NCBI GenBank assembly: GCA_021108215.1
Contig: JAIORK010000018.1
Span: 78,463 to 142,462 of the forward strand
Length of the DNA stretch: 64,000 bases
From: a bacterium
GTDB lineage: Bacteria > Oederibacteriota > JAAXVQ01 > JAUVAV01
Direction: 5' to 3'
Below, piece after piece: positions 46,603-55,478 of the stretch (its first letter is position 1; each line of letters starts with the position of its first letter). The notes below the pieces were generated by a model. It was not told the DNA's origin. It did no database searches and worked only from the letters and a program-made list of their open reading frames with translations. The translations under genes and the position numbers were made by a program.

Positions 46603-46634
46603 CGGGGCTGCGAAACGTCCCAAATTTTCAAAAT
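46603..46634 (-). repeat. dispersed repeat copy (reverse)
   Basis: The minus strand reads ATTTTGAAAATTTGGGACG then TTTCGCAGCCCCG. It matches 10769-10800 over about 30 nt, with the match extending further upstream (CCCGACC..GTAAAGAT against CCCGACC..GAAAAGAT). Confidence 0.6.
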
Positions 46635-46657
46635 CTTTTCCGGTCGGGGAGGGTGTT

Positions 46658-47611
46658 ATGAATCAGAAAGTGGTTATTATTGGAGCCGGTTCAGTGGGTG
46701 CGACCTTTGCTTATGCATTGATGCAGAGCCATTTGGCCCGCGAGATTGTGCTGATTGATTTAAATAAAGAAAAAGCCCAGGGGGAGGTTATGGACCTTCA
46801 GCAGGGGATCGCTTTTACACGTCCGGTAAATATTCGGCTGGGCGATTACAGCGACTGCCAAGATGCTGCTGCAATTGTAGTAACGGCCGGGGCCAAACAA
46901 AATCCAGGCGAAGACCGTCTCGCGTTGGCAGGACGCAATGCCGGAATCTTAAATACGATGATTCCGGAAATTATCAAGGACGGGTTTGCCGGTGTTTTAA
47001 TTATGACCTCGAATCCCGTGGATGTCTTGACCCAGATGGCTTGGGACATATCCGGACTACCCCGGGAGCGTGTCATCGGGTCGGGCACGGTATTGGATAG
47101 CTCCCGGTTGCGGGCCTTGCTCTCGGAGCATTGTCAGGTTGATGCTGCCAATATTCATGCCATGATTATCGGAGAACACGGTGATTCTGAGGTGGCCGCA
47201 TGGAGCGCAGCGACCATTGGCGGTGTACCGATCCAGCAATACTGTGAGGCGTGTGGTAGATGTGCTCCGGTGGATAAATACCCGCAACTTTTAGAGCAGG
47301 TGAAAAATGCGGCGTATGATATTATTCAACGTAAAGGCGCGACCTATTATGCGATTGGATTGGCCTTGGTTCAGATCGTGGGTGCGGTCTTGCGGGATGA
47401 GCACCGCGTTTTGCCGGTCTCCTATGTCATGCCTGCATTTGAAGGCATTGAGGATGTGGCGCTTTCCCTGCCGGCTTTAGTGGGCCGTAAGGGCGTGGAA
47501 AAAATTTTGAAGTTACCGTTGGCAGAGGCAGAGCAGGCGGCATTGCGCAAGTCCGCGTTTATTATTAAACAGAGTTATGAAAATATTCGCAGCCGGATTG
47601 CGAAAGTTTAG
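46658..47611 (+). CDS. ldh: L-lactate dehydrogenase
   Basis: Reduces pyruvate to L-lactate with NADH; 317 aa. The Rossmann motif IGAGSVGATFAYAL, the specificity loop AGAKQNPGEDRL with Gln at position 81 (Gln marks LDH, Arg marks malate dehydrogenase), and the catalytic His174 in IGEHGDSE are visible. A GGGGAGGG site precedes the ATG. ptsI starts 13 nt after its stop, so lactate formation and the sugar-uptake phosphoryl relay are probably coexpressed. Confidence 0.93.
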   Translation: MNQKVVIIGAGSVGATFAYALMQSHLAREIVLIDLNKEKAQGEVMDLQQGIAFTRPVNIRLGDYSDCQDAAAIVVTAGAKQNPGEDRLALAGRNAGILNTMIPEIIKDGFAGVLIMTSNPVDVLTQMAWDISGLPRERVIGSGTVLDSSRLRALLSEHCQVDAANIHAMIIGEHGDSEVAAWSAATIGGVPIQQYCEACGRCAPVDKYPQLLEQVKNAAYDIIQRKGATYYAIGLALVQIVGAVLRDEHRVLPVSYVMPAFEGIEDVALSLPALVGRKGVEKILKLPLAEAEQAALRKSAFIIKQSYENIRSRIAKV

Positions 47612-47624
47612 GAGATTGTTATCT

Positions 47625-49361
47625 ATGGAACAGCCGTTGATGGAATTAAAAGGTGTTGCCGCATCGTCGGGACTGGCGGTCGGTCGGGTTTGTTTTTGGA
47701 GTGATCCGGAGGGAATCCCCCGGTATCCAATCAGTCCGGATCAAGTCAAAGCGGAGCTCCAACGCTTTGACGAAGCATTGGAGCTCTCGCGGCACCAAAT
47801 TGAGAAGATGCGGCAGCGGGTGGAGCAGGAATTAGGGCAGGAAGAGGCGGCTATTTTTTCATCGCACAACCTGCTGCTGAATGATCCCTCACTTTATGCC
47901 AAGGTGGAGAAACGGCTGATCAATTTAGGCGTTAATCTGGAATCCGCGCTTGAGGAGACTATTGAAGAAATGGCCCAAATCTTTCTTAAAATTTCCGATG
48001 CCTATCTGCGGGAGCGGGTCAATGATTATCGGGACATCGGCCGCCGGGTCATGGATAATTTACTTTCTTATCAGCGGCAGTGCACAGTGGAGGAAGGTGA
48101 GCTGGTGGTGATGGTGGCACGCGAGCTGATGCCTTCGGACACAGTCCATTTTCACCGGCAGCATGTTGGTGCTTTTGTAACTGAGTACGGCGGGGTTTCC
48201 TCGCATGCGGCAATTCTGGCACGCTCGTTTCATTTGCCGGCAGTGGTGAGTGTTCCCGGGGCGCTTAAGCAAATTCGGAGTGGGGCCCAGGTACTGGTTG
48301 ACGGCAATCGCGGAGTGATTGTGCTGGAGCCGTCAATGGCGCAGATTGAAGCTGCCCGGGAGGATGCGGCCCGCCGCTCCCAGGCGGTTTTACAGGTCCG
48401 CGAAGCAAAGCCGGCTGAAACGCTTGATAAAATCCTGGTCCGATTTTCCGCTAATCTGACGCGCGAGGATGAGGCGGAGGCGGCTCTGCGGGTCGGTGCG
48501 ATGGGGGTGGGTTTATTACGTACAGAGTTTCTTTTTATGGACCGCAGAGAATTTTTGAGTGAGGAAGAGCAATACCTGGCCTACCGTCACGTTGTGGAAA
48601 AGATGGCACCTCATACCGTGATTATCCGGACACTCGATTTAGGAGAGGACAAGCATTTTGATTTCAACAATCCGGTTGACGAGGAAAAGGCAAGCCGTAT
48701 TTTAGGCTGGCGCTCGATCCGTCTCTCGCTGGCGCATGAGCGTATCTTTATGGCGCAGCTTAAAGCGATTATGCGGGCTGCGGTACACGGCAAAGCGAAA
48801 ATTCTGCTGCCTATGGTCAACGGGGTTGAGGAAGTTCGCCTTGTGCGGGAGATTATCGCCCGGGCAGCTGCAGAAATGTCCCGACAGCAGATTTCCCATC
48901 AGCCGGATGTTTCTTTGGGGGTGATGGTTGAGACCCCGGCCTCGGCATTTGCACCTGAGATCCTCTTGCGGGAAATTGATTTCATTTCCATCGGGACCAA
49001 TGATTTGATTCAGTACGTGATGGTGGCTGACCGGACCTCGGATAAAATGCAGAAGTATTATCGGGCCGCATCCCCAATTATAGTAAAACTTTTACAGGAT
49101 ATTGCCCAGGTGAGCGCCGCGTTGGACAAAGATGTAAGCATTTGCGGCGAACTGGCCGGTGATCCGCTTTATTTACCCCTGTTGTTGGGCATGGGATTTA
49201 CCAATTTTTCCGTTGCGCCGGTTTTGCTGCCGGATTTGGTGGACTCGGTCGGACACCTCCGGCATTCGGAGTGTAAAGGGCTGGTGCAAAAAGCACTTGC
49301 GCTTTCCACAGCAGATGAGGTTGAGGATCTTTTGCACCAATTCCGGGAGACGGCATCTTGA
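47625..49361 (+). CDS. ptsI: phosphoenolpyruvate-protein phosphotransferase (enzyme I)
   Basis: First enzyme of the PTS; transfers phosphate from PEP to HPr. 578 aa from ATG 47625 (AGGAGATTG upstream). Motifs: the HPr-binding helical region (about residues 25-140), the phosphorylated His194 in YGGVSSHAAILAR, the PEP-binding region GVGLLRTEFLFM, MVETPASAFAPE and the active Cys in ICGELAGDP. No HPr or enzyme II gene is in the window. It could serve a sugar or a regulatory PTS. Confidence 0.95.
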   Translation: MEQPLMELKGVAASSGLAVGRVCFWSDPEGIPRYPISPDQVKAELQRFDEALELSRHQIEKMRQRVEQELGQEEAAIFSSHNLLLNDPSLYAKVEKRLINLGVNLESALEETIEEMAQIFLKISDAYLRERVNDYRDIGRRVMDNLLSYQRQCTVEEGELVVMVARELMPSDTVHFHRQHVGAFVTEYGGVSSHAAILARSFHLPAVVSVPGALKQIRSGAQVLVDGNRGVIVLEPSMAQIEAAREDAARRSQAVLQVREAKPAETLDKILVRFSANLTREDEAEAALRVGAMGVGLLRTEFLFMDRREFLSEEEQYLAYRHVVEKMAPHTVIIRTLDLGEDKHFDFNNPVDEEKASRILGWRSIRLSLAHERIFMAQLKAIMRAAVHGKAKILLPMVNGVEEVRLVREIIARAAAEMSRQQISHQPDVSLGVMVETPASAFAPEILLREIDFISIGTNDLIQYVMVADRTSDKMQKYYRAASPIIVKLLQDIAQVSAALDKDVSICGELAGDPLYLPLLLGMGFTNFSVAPVLLPDLVDSVGHLRHSECKGLVQKALALSTADEVEDLLHQFRETAS

Positions 49362-49483
49362 GGGATTGATTTTTATCCTACCTCATTTTTATCCAAATAA
49401 AAAAAAACGGCAGCTGACAGGACAAATAGAAAACAGTGTGTTTTATCGTGCCACGATAATAATTTGGCGGAATAAAAAACAGC

Positions 49484-49523
49484 TTGACATTAATCAGGTA
49501 TTTAGGTACGATAATACCTAAAT
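49484..49523 (+). promoter_or_regulatory. promoter and operator of the rrf2-ferredoxin-hcp unit
   Basis: TTGACA (49484-49489), 17 bp, TACGAT (49507-49512). A palindrome ATTTAGGTA-N6-TACCTAAAT (49500-49523) overlaps the -10 box. This is the expected layout for repression by the Rrf2 protein encoded immediately downstream. Confidence 0.8.
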
Positions 49524-49539
49524 AAACCAGGAGACAGAT

Positions 49540-49959
49540 ATGGCGGGTTTTTTCCATGTATCAGATGCAGCATCCTTGGCATTGCATGCCTTGGCATTAT
49601 TGGCCAAGGACAAAGATCAGACAATTTCAGCCAAGGTGTTGGCACAGACCATGGGCGTATCGTTGACTCATCTGGCCAAAGTGATGCAGCGGCTGGAGCA
49701 TGCCGGTTATGTTCAGAGCAAGCGGGGTCCGGCCGGCGGGTTTGTACTGAAAAAAAAAGCAGCCGTGATATCGCTTCGGGAAATCTACGAGACCATTGCC
49801 GGCAGTATTAAAACGACACGCTGTCCTTTGGGAATACCGCAGTGTAAAGCGGAATGTCCACTGAGACGGACGCTGTATCGGGCGGAGGCGGATATTGTGC
49901 GTGAACTGGCGCGAACCACCCTGGCGGATTTTGCCGGGACCCTTAAAATTAAAAGTTAA
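49540..49959 (+). CDS. Rrf2-family iron-sulfur regulator (NsrR/IscR-like)
   Basis: 139 aa. N-terminal winged helix (ISAKVLAQTMGVSLTHLAKVM) and RGPAGGFVL wing, then three cysteines C95, C102 and C106 (CPLGIPQCKAECP) suited to hold an Fe-S cluster. Given hcp in the same unit, it probably senses nitric oxide or redox state. An operator overlaps its promoter, so autoregulation is likely. Confidence 0.9.
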   Translation: MAGFFHVSDAASLALHALALLAKDKDQTISAKVLAQTMGVSLTHLAKVMQRLEHAGYVQSKRGPAGGFVLKKKAAVISLREIYETIAGSIKTTRCPLGIPQCKAECPLRRTLYRAEADIVRELARTTLADFAGTLKIKS

Positions 49960-50077
49960 AGATCACGACTGCCGCAATTAATAAAATCGCCTATTGTCAA
50001 GCGTCCGGATCGGTTACATCATGGGCGGTTACTTAATTTGTACAAAAACGCTAAAAGACCACAAGAAAGGAATTTGC

Positions 50078-50929
50078 ATGGGAAACCAACGTAAAATTAT
50101 CAAAATTAATGAGGCACTCTGCAATGGATGCGGTCTATGTATTCCCAATTGCCCGGAAGGGGCCTTGCAGATTATAGACAACAAAGCCAGATTGGTCAGT
50201 GATTTGTTCTGTGACGGATTGGGTGCTTGTATCGGACATTGCCCGGAAGGCGCCATTACGATTGAGGAACGCGAGGCGGAGCCCTATGATGAAAAAAAAG
50301 TTATGAATAATATTGTGCCGCAAGGGGTCAACACGATCAAGGCGCATTTAAAACACTTAAAAGATCATGGTGCAGACGATTTATACAGTCAGGCAGTGGC
50401 GTATCTGAAGGAGAACAATATTCCGGTCCCGGAGGATACCCCGGCGGCAACAGAGGTACCCGGCGGCGGATGTCCGGGGTCGCGTGCCGTGGACCTCAAG
50501 CAAGCGGCACCCCAGCCCGATGTCAGCCAGGCCGGCCCGCGCGCAGTGTCGCAGCTTCAGAATTGGCCGGTCCAGCTCATGTTGGTGCCGCAGAGTGCAC
50601 CCTACTTAAAGAATGCCGACCTGTTGATTGCCGCAGACTGTGTTGCGTTTGCCTATGCCGAGTTTCATCGGGATTTTATAAAGGATAAGGTTGTTATTAT
50701 TGCCTGCCCCAAACTGGATGATGCCGCTTACTATACTGAGAAATTGACCTCACTATTCCAGGCCAATGAGATTAAGTCCGTCCAGGTGGCGCACATGCAG
50801 GTGCCTTGTTGTTCCGGGTTGGTTGAAATTATCAAGCGGGCGCGTACCGAATCCGGTAAAAATATTCCTATAAGCAGGGTCAATATAAGCTTGCAGGGCG
50901 ACATACTCGAAGAAGTAGCGACAGTATAA
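50078..50929 (+). CDS. ferredoxin-domain protein associated with hcp
   Basis: 283 aa from ATG 50078 (GAAAGGAA upstream). Two iron-sulfur motifs lie at the N-terminus: CNGCGLCIPNCP (complete 4Fe-4S) and CDGLGACIGHCP, in which the second cysteine is Leu, so the cluster may be 3Fe-4S or have another ligand. The C-terminal 130 residues contain a further cysteine group (AADC, IACPK, VPCCSG). Probably the electron donor of the hybrid cluster protein 18 nt downstream. Confidence 0.87.
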   Translation: MGNQRKIIKINEALCNGCGLCIPNCPEGALQIIDNKARLVSDLFCDGLGACIGHCPEGAITIEEREAEPYDEKKVMNNIVPQGVNTIKAHLKHLKDHGADDLYSQAVAYLKENNIPVPEDTPAATEVPGGGCPGSRAVDLKQAAPQPDVSQAGPRAVSQLQNWPVQLMLVPQSAPYLKNADLLIAADCVAFAYAEFHRDFIKDKVVIIACPKLDDAAYYTEKLTSLFQANEIKSVQVAHMQVPCCSGLVEIIKRARTESGKNIPISRVNISLQGDILEEVATV

Positions 50930-50947
50930 AAAAGGAGGAAGAGAACG

Positions 50948-52606
50948 ATGTATTGTAATCAATGCCAGGAAACATTAAAAAACACGGCCTGTACAATTCG
51001 CGGAGTTTGTGGAAAGGCAGGAGAAACATCCGATTTGCAGGATCTTTTAATCTACACACTCCAGGGCATGGCGCTGTATGCGGAAAGCACGGATCGGGAA
51101 TTGGACAACCGCTACGGGGCATTTGCCTGCAAAGCATTGTTTGCCACCATCACCAATGCGAATTTCGATGATGCACGCATCAGCGCGCTCATCAGGGAAG
51201 CGCTCACACTGCGTCATGAACTCAAAGCACAGACAAAGCTGTCCGGCGCATTGCATGATGCGGCAGTATGGCAGGGAGCAAGTGATGCGGATTTTGCCGC
51301 GCAGTCTGCTCGGGTCGGTATTCAAGGGTATGATGCGGATGAGGATGCCCGCTCTTTGAAATTGTTGATGCTTTACGGACTCAAAGGGATCGCGGCGTAT
51401 GCGGAGCATGCTGAAATATTGGGAAAACAAAATTTCGATATTTACCGGTTTGTGTTTAAAGCGCTGGCCGCTTTGACCAAGCCGCTTCCCGCCGACACCC
51501 TGACGGCCATGGTTTTAGAGACAGGCAGTATTGCGGTCACGACCATGGCGTTGCTCGATGAGGCGAATACATCTGCTTACGGACATCCGGAAATGACCGA
51601 GGTCAATATTGGTGTGCAGAACCGTCCGGGTATTTTAATTTCCGGACATGATCTCAAAGATATGGAAGCATTACTTCATCAGACCGAAGGGACCGGGGTG
51701 GATGTGTACACGCACAGCGAGATGCTGCCGGCAAATTACTATCCGAGGTTCAAAAAGTATCAGCATTTTGTAGGAAATTATGGTAATGCCTGGTGGAAGC
51801 AGGGAAGTGAATTTGAGTCATTCAACGGGCCGGTCATTATGACGACCAACTGCATTACGCCGGTTAGGGAAAGTTACCGTGACCGGATATTTACCACCGG
51901 GATGGCTGGTTTTCCAGGTGTGCGGCATATTGCTGAATCCAAGTCAGGAGAAGAGAAGGATTTCAGCGAGGTCATTGCTCTGGCAAAAACCTGCGTTTCA
52001 CCCCAGGAAATAGAGACCGGCACTCTTATAGGCGGATTTGCCCATCAACAGGTTATGGCATTGTCCGACAAAATCGTGGCGGCAGTTAAGTCCGGCGCCA
52101 TCAAGCGTTTTGTTGTTATGGCCGGATGTGACGGTCGTCAGCCGGGCCGAAATTATTTTACAGAGGTCGCTGAGGCATTGCCCCAGGAAGCTGTGATCCT
52201 GACAGCCGGGTGTGCCAAGTATCGCTATAATAAACTTAATTTGGGTGATATTGGAGGCATTCCGCGCGTATTGGATGCCGGTCAATGCAATGATTCTTAT
52301 TCATTGGCAGTGATTGCACTGAAGTTAAAAGAGATCATGGGCGCGGCGGATATCAATGATCTGCCGATTTCTTTTGATATTGCCTGGTACGAGCAAAAAG
52401 CGGTTACCGTGCTTTTGGCTTTGCTCCATTTGGGATTCAAGGGAATCCGGTTGGGTCCGACATTGCCGGCCTTCCTTTCCCCCGGCGTGGTCAAGGTGCT
52501 GGTGGAGAATTTTAATATCAAACCGATCGGGGATGTGGCCAAGGATGTGGCCGATATGATGGGCATCAAGGATGGCGACACGGATAAAGAAACGGCCGGA
52601 GTCTAA
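50948..52606 (+). CDS. hcp: hydroxylamine reductase (hybrid cluster protein)
   Basis: 552 aa, with cysteines C3, C6, C15 and C21 (CNQCQET..CTIRGVC) in the CX2CX8CX5C spacing of class I proteins from strict anaerobes, unlike the E. coli spacing. Hybrid-cluster ligand segments include [28 protein letters not shown] and [10 protein letters not shown]. It reduces NO or hydroxylamine and relieves nitrosative stress. The start has AAAGGAGG upstream. It ends the unit before a strong hairpin. Confidence 0.97.
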   Translation: MYCNQCQETLKNTACTIRGVCGKAGETSDLQDLLIYTLQGMALYAESTDRELDNRYGAFACKALFATITNANFDDARISALIREALTLRHELKAQTKLSGALHDAAVWQGASDADFAAQSARVGIQGYDADEDARSLKLLMLYGLKGIAAYAEHAEILGKQNFDIYRFVFKALAALTKPLPADTLTAMVLETGSIAVTTMALLDEANTSAYGHPEMTEVNIGVQNRPGILISGHDLKDMEALLHQTEGTGVDVYTHSEMLPANYYPRFKKYQHFVGNYGNAWWKQGSEFESFNGPVIMTTNCITPVRESYRDRIFTTGMAGFPGVRHIAESKSGEEKDFSEVIALAKTCVSPQEIETGTLIGGFAHQQVMALSDKIVAAVKSGAIKRFVVMAGCDGRQPGRNYFTEVAEALPQEAVILTAGCAKYRYNKLNLGDIGGIPRVLDAGQCNDSYSLAVIALKLKEIMGAADINDLPISFDIAWYEQKAVTVLLALLHLGFKGIRLGPTLPAFLSPGVVKVLVENFNIKPIGDVAKDVADMMGIKDGDTDKETAGV

Positions 52607-52645
52607 GAATACAAAAAAATCGGTTTATTTTTGTAGCAGCCATGG

Positions 52646-52690
52646 GAGCGCCGGTGTCAGTCATTTAGCTGACACCGGCGCTCTTTAAAT
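52646..52690 (+). terminator. terminator after hcp
   Basis: GAGCGCCGGTGTCAG (52646-52660), loop TCATTTAG, CTGACACCGGCGCTC (52669-52683). This is a perfect 15-bp stem followed by TTTAAAT. The short T-run makes it a moderate terminator. Confidence 0.8.
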
Positions 52691-52758
52691 ATTTGGGCCT
52701 GAAAAAGTCAAACCGGAACTCATTTCTTGATGAAGCCTGGTCAAACGATTGAGCAAGT

Positions 52759-52815
52759 ACGCTGCCGGGCATTGCCCGGCGCACTCGCCCGGCGAATGCC
52801 GGGTGCCGGGTAAGC
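52759..52815. repeat. dispersed GC-rich palindromic repeat, partial copy
   Basis: GCCGGGCATTGCCCGGC followed by CGCCCGGCGAATGCCGGGTG and CCGGGTAA. The second half matches 21930-21965. It lies beside the end of the DUF3592 gene. Confidence 0.65.
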
Positions 52816-52825
52816 CAGTGACGTT

Positions 52826-53515
52826 CTATGACAAAGTCTCTAAATAGCGCTGGAACTTTCGGATAGCAGCCAGGCTGCCGACAACCATGAGTAAAACGCC
52901 AATGAGCGGCTGTAGAAAATTGCCTTTGCGTTTACCCGGTTCCAGTACAGCCTCGCCGGGATTGTCCGGGTTGTAATAGGCACGAAATTGTTTGTAGATG
53001 GGATACTTTGTAAGCAGCCGGGCGGCATCGCCGCGCTGTTGAGGGGCCAGCGCAATTTGACTGGAGGCATAATTGGTGTCGCCGACCGAGTAATTATATT
53101 CTATGATCGCAACTTGATAACTAATAATATTTTCATCCTTGCCCACTTTTTCTGTGGTGGTATAGCTTTCCGCATCTGAGCGGATAATGGTTGCCGGTGC
53201 TGTGGGCCAGTGGATGCTGGCCGGGGTTTTTTCAAAAGTACCCAGTCCGACCAGTAATAAACCGATTCCTGCCAGAACCAGACCGGCACCTCCGATAGCA
53301 GACCATGCCGGCCCAAAACGCGGACCCAGTCCAAAGCCGAGACCAAAGAGTCCCGCGCCGAGCAGTATCATGGCGATGAGTTTGGCATCTGAAAAAAGAT
53401 ATCCCAGACCCGCGAGAAGACTCCCGCAGCCAAGTATGAGAAGAGCGGAACTTAAAGCTGACAGAGATATTTTTGATGGTTGGGGTTCTTCCGGTAGAGC
53501 ATGGTTTTCAGACAT
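52826..53515 (-). CDS. DUF3592 membrane protein
   Basis: 229 aa. After a polar N-terminus there are three or four closely packed helices (about residues 18-95, Gly/Leu-rich), then an extracytoplasmic beta domain with HWPTAPATIIRSDAES and the typical YYNPDNPGEAVLEPG, and a final helix (about 205-222). The family is widespread and has no established function. It stands alone among repeats. Confidence 0.8.
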   Translation of the reverse strand: MSENHALPEEPQPSKISLSALSSALLILGCGSLLAGLGYLFSDAKLIAMILLGAGLFGLGFGLGPRFGPAWSAIGGAGLVLAGIGLLLVGLGTFEKTPASIHWPTAPATIIRSDAESYTTTEKVGKDENIISYQVAIIEYNYSVGDTNYASSQIALAPQQRGDAARLLTKYPIYKQFRAYYNPDNPGEAVLEPGKRKGNFLQPLIGVLLMVVGSLAAIRKFQRYLETLS

Positions 53516-53974
53516 ATTTTATCCCTCCAGGTTGTGTACACACAACAAGCTACATTTATTTATACGCGCAATATTATGAAAAGCAAGATGTAAATAGTGG
53601 TGCTAGCGGCCATTTTTTTACAGCCACCGGACTCCGGGTTTGAACAGCGGTAATTTCAAAAAACAAATAAAAAGTGATGAAGGAAATGAAAGAAGTGAAA
53701 TATAGCAATGTATTATTATCCGTCAAAGTACCAGATAATACGGATGTTCTGTGTAAAAAGGGGTAAAGATACAAAGTGGACGGCACCAAAAGCGGAAAGC
53801 CAACCAGGCACAGAAAAAAATGATGAAAAAATGCACGGCGGTGGCGGACTGAAACGAATATTCCCAAAGATGGTTTATAAATATGCTGCGGGGAAAATGA
53901 CCACCAACGTGCCAAGTGTGCATAAAAATAGCCCTAAAGGACAGTGTTATATAATATGTAAGGAGAAAGGTACT
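53516..53974. other. gene-free stretch
   Basis: About 460 nt with no convincing gene. There is a short open frame at 53690-53770, too small to support. A TATAAT box at 53949-53954 and AAGGAGAAAGG precede the YHS gene. Confidence 0.4.
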
Positions 53975-54231
53975 ATGAATATGAAAAAATGTTTATTAGC
54001 AGGTCATGCGGGGAAAAAATGCCCGGATTGCAAGACGGGAGAGAAATGTCAGGCTTGTCAGGAAAAAGCAGCTCAAGCAGGCAAGGATAGGGTGACCTGT
54101 TCGGTGATGGGATCGACCATTGCCAAGGACAAAGTAGTTGCCACCCGTGAGTATAAGAGTAAGAATATTATTTATACTGCAAAGGCTGCATCAGTAAATT
54201 TGATAAAAATCCCGGGAAATACGCGAATTAA
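53975..54231 (+). pseudogene. YHS-domain protein with one-base frameshift
   Basis: The start ATG 53975 has AAGGAGAAAGG upstream. The N-terminus is Cys-rich (CPDCKTGEKCQACQE), followed by a YHS domain (TCSVMGSTIAKDKVVATREYK). In frame, the domain then decays; in the next frame the conserved end YCKGCISKFDKNPGKYAN and a stop at 54229-54231 appear. A one-base deletion near 54176-54180 explains both. YHS domains bind metals such as copper. The shift could be a true mutation or an assembly indel. The open frame left by it continues into the next feature. Confidence 0.8.
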
Positions 54232-54249
54232 TAAAATGATGTTATGTAC

Positions 54250-54287
54250 AGGGTCGGACATCCGGCATTCGCCGGGTGTCCGACCCT
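54250..54287. repeat. 38-bp palindromic repeat at a gene junction
   Basis: AGGGTCGGACA-T-CCGGC-ATTC-GCCGG-G-TGTCCGACCCT, an almost perfect 17-bp stem. It lies exactly between the YHS remnant and the truncated nucleotidyltransferase and appears to have replaced the latter's start. Confidence 0.8.
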
Positions 54288-54526
54288 ACAGCATTTCGGG
54301 TATTGAAGCGCGGGTTTTTGGATCGCGCATACTTGGCACCCATCAGCGTTTTTCCGATATTGATATCGCCCTCAAGGGCAAAGAAAAAATTTCCCTACAA
54401 GTCCAGGCCGCATTGAAACAAGCCCTTTCAGAATCCGATCTGCCCATTCTGGTGGATATCGTAGACTGGCATGCCATCTCAGATGAATTCAAATCCATTA
54501 TTGAAAAAAAATTCGAGATATTATAA
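54288..54526 (+). pseudogene. MNT-type nucleotidyltransferase lacking its N-terminus
   Basis: Carries the nucleotidyltransferase motif GSRILGTHQRFSDIDIA (GSx10DxD) and the later LVDIVDWHAI with the third Asp, as in minimal nucleotidyltransferases of MNT/HEPN antitoxin modules. Only about nine residues precede GSR instead of the usual 20-30, and no start codon is in place; the palindromic repeat sits there instead. It is in frame with the YHS remnant, giving an artificial 270-codon frame. No HEPN partner gene adjoins it directly. Confidence 0.75.
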
Positions 54527-54549
54527 ATTAATCCTTGGATTGGTACACA

Positions 54550-54885
54550 TTAAATAGGCTTGAAGCTGTGGGTAAATCCCAGTGCATGCAGCAGGGTATC
54601 CAGTGTTTTTAATGTGGGATTGCCATGTTCGGACAGTGCTTTATAAATGCTTTGCCGGGAGAGTCCGGCTTTTTTAGCTAAGTTTGCGACACCCACAGCC
54701 TCAGCCATTCTCCGTAGAGCCAGCAAGAGCAATTTTTCATTACCGTCTTTTTCATAGTTTTTTAGAGCAGCAGTCAAATAAGCATAGGCTTCTTCCGGAT
54801 TTCTTTTGAAGTCATCTTTGATAATATCCGACCAGTGCGAATAACCTTTTAGCTTCTGTTTTTGTTTGCTCGTCAGTTTATTCAT
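54550..54885 (-). CDS. antitoxin, helix-turn-helix type (HigA-like, HI1420 family)
   Basis: 111 aa. The helix-turn-helix region (LAKKAGLSRQSIYKALSEHG) is in the C-terminal half, as in the putative addiction-module antidote family. It overlaps the toxin gene stop by 8 nt. It should neutralise the toxin and repress the operon through the repeats at 55208-55246. Confidence 0.88.
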   Translation of the reverse strand: MNKLTSKQKQKLKGYSHWSDIIKDDFKRNPEEAYAYLTAALKNYEKDGNEKLLLLALRRMAEAVGVANLAKKAGLSRQSIYKALSEHGNPTLKTLDTLLHALGFTHSFKPI

Positions 54886-55192
54886 GAAACCATCTCCAAT
54901 AATCTTTGGCTTTTTTTATATCCTTTTGCTGTGTTTTTTTATCACCGCCGTGCAATAGCAGCACAACAATGTTCCCAATCTGCCCAAAATAAATTCTTAC
55001 TCCAAAATTGAATTTTAATTCAAAAACACCTTCGCCCAGCGCTTTGTAATCTCTTAAATTGCCCAATGCCACGCGATCCAAACGGGTACGGATTCGCGTC
55101 CGCACTGAAAGGTCTTTTAATGAGCGAAACCAAGTTAAAAAAGGCTCTTTTCCTGCCGGAGTTTTGAAGATTTTTATTTTTTTATGCTGCAT
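54878..55192 (-). CDS. RelE/HigB-like toxin (HI1419 family)
   Basis: 104 aa from ATG 55192 (GGGAG 6 nt upstream). It is a small basic protein with FLTWFRSLKD and the conserved core RIRTRLDRVALGNLRD, then GVFELKFNFGVRIYFG and GGDKKTQQKDIKKAKDY. Members are ribosome-dependent mRNA endonucleases. The toxin-first order is normal for this family. Confidence 0.88.
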   Translation of the reverse strand: MQHKKIKIFKTPAGKEPFLTWFRSLKDLSVRTRIRTRLDRVALGNLRDYKALGEGVFELKFNFGVRIYFGQIGNIVVLLLHGGDKKTQQKDIKKAKDYWRWFHE

Positions 55193-55207
55193 CAACGCTC
55201 CCTTCTA

Positions 55208-55246
55208 AATGTAAACTATAATAGATATTATGTCAACTATAATAGA
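55208..55246 (-). promoter_or_regulatory. toxin-antitoxin promoter with direct-repeat operator
   Basis: On the minus strand TTGACA (complement of 55231-55236), 17 bp, TACATT (complement of 55208-55213). Two 16-bp direct repeats, TGTAAACTATAATAGA (55210-55225) and TGTCAACTATAATAGA (55231-55246), lie 21 bp apart, two helical turns. They cover both promoter boxes, as expected of an antitoxin operator. Confidence 0.8.
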
Positions 55247-55478
55247 CAAGATGTAGTGCGATCCGCCTGACTGAAATTGATCGACCGGTATTATTAGTTA
55301 GACTGAAAAATCAGGAGATTGTTGCACGGGTGGGGAAAAAATATTTAGTGTAGCGATATTCCCAATGCCGGCTCATAGGAAGTCAGCATATGAAAATCAA
55401 TATAGACCAGTTAGACAGTAAATTATACAATTAAAAGTGATAGCGGATATTTTATTGATGCTAAAGGAGAGCATGGTA

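Noticed and set aside
46658..47611. Malate dehydrogenase
   Set aside because: The specificity position in the AGAKQNPGEDR loop is Gln, not Arg, which marks lactate dehydrogenase.
53708..54526. Single 272-codon protein joining Cys-rich, YHS and nucleotidyltransferase parts
   Set aside because: The YHS end is found in another frame, a palindromic repeat occupies the junction, and the nucleotidyltransferase lacks its N-terminus; the frame is an accident.
55262..55355. Short open frame ending IVARVGKKYLV before the HEPN-motif gene
   Set aside because: Reads like a protein tail but has no start and is too short to assign; possibly a decayed gene fragment.
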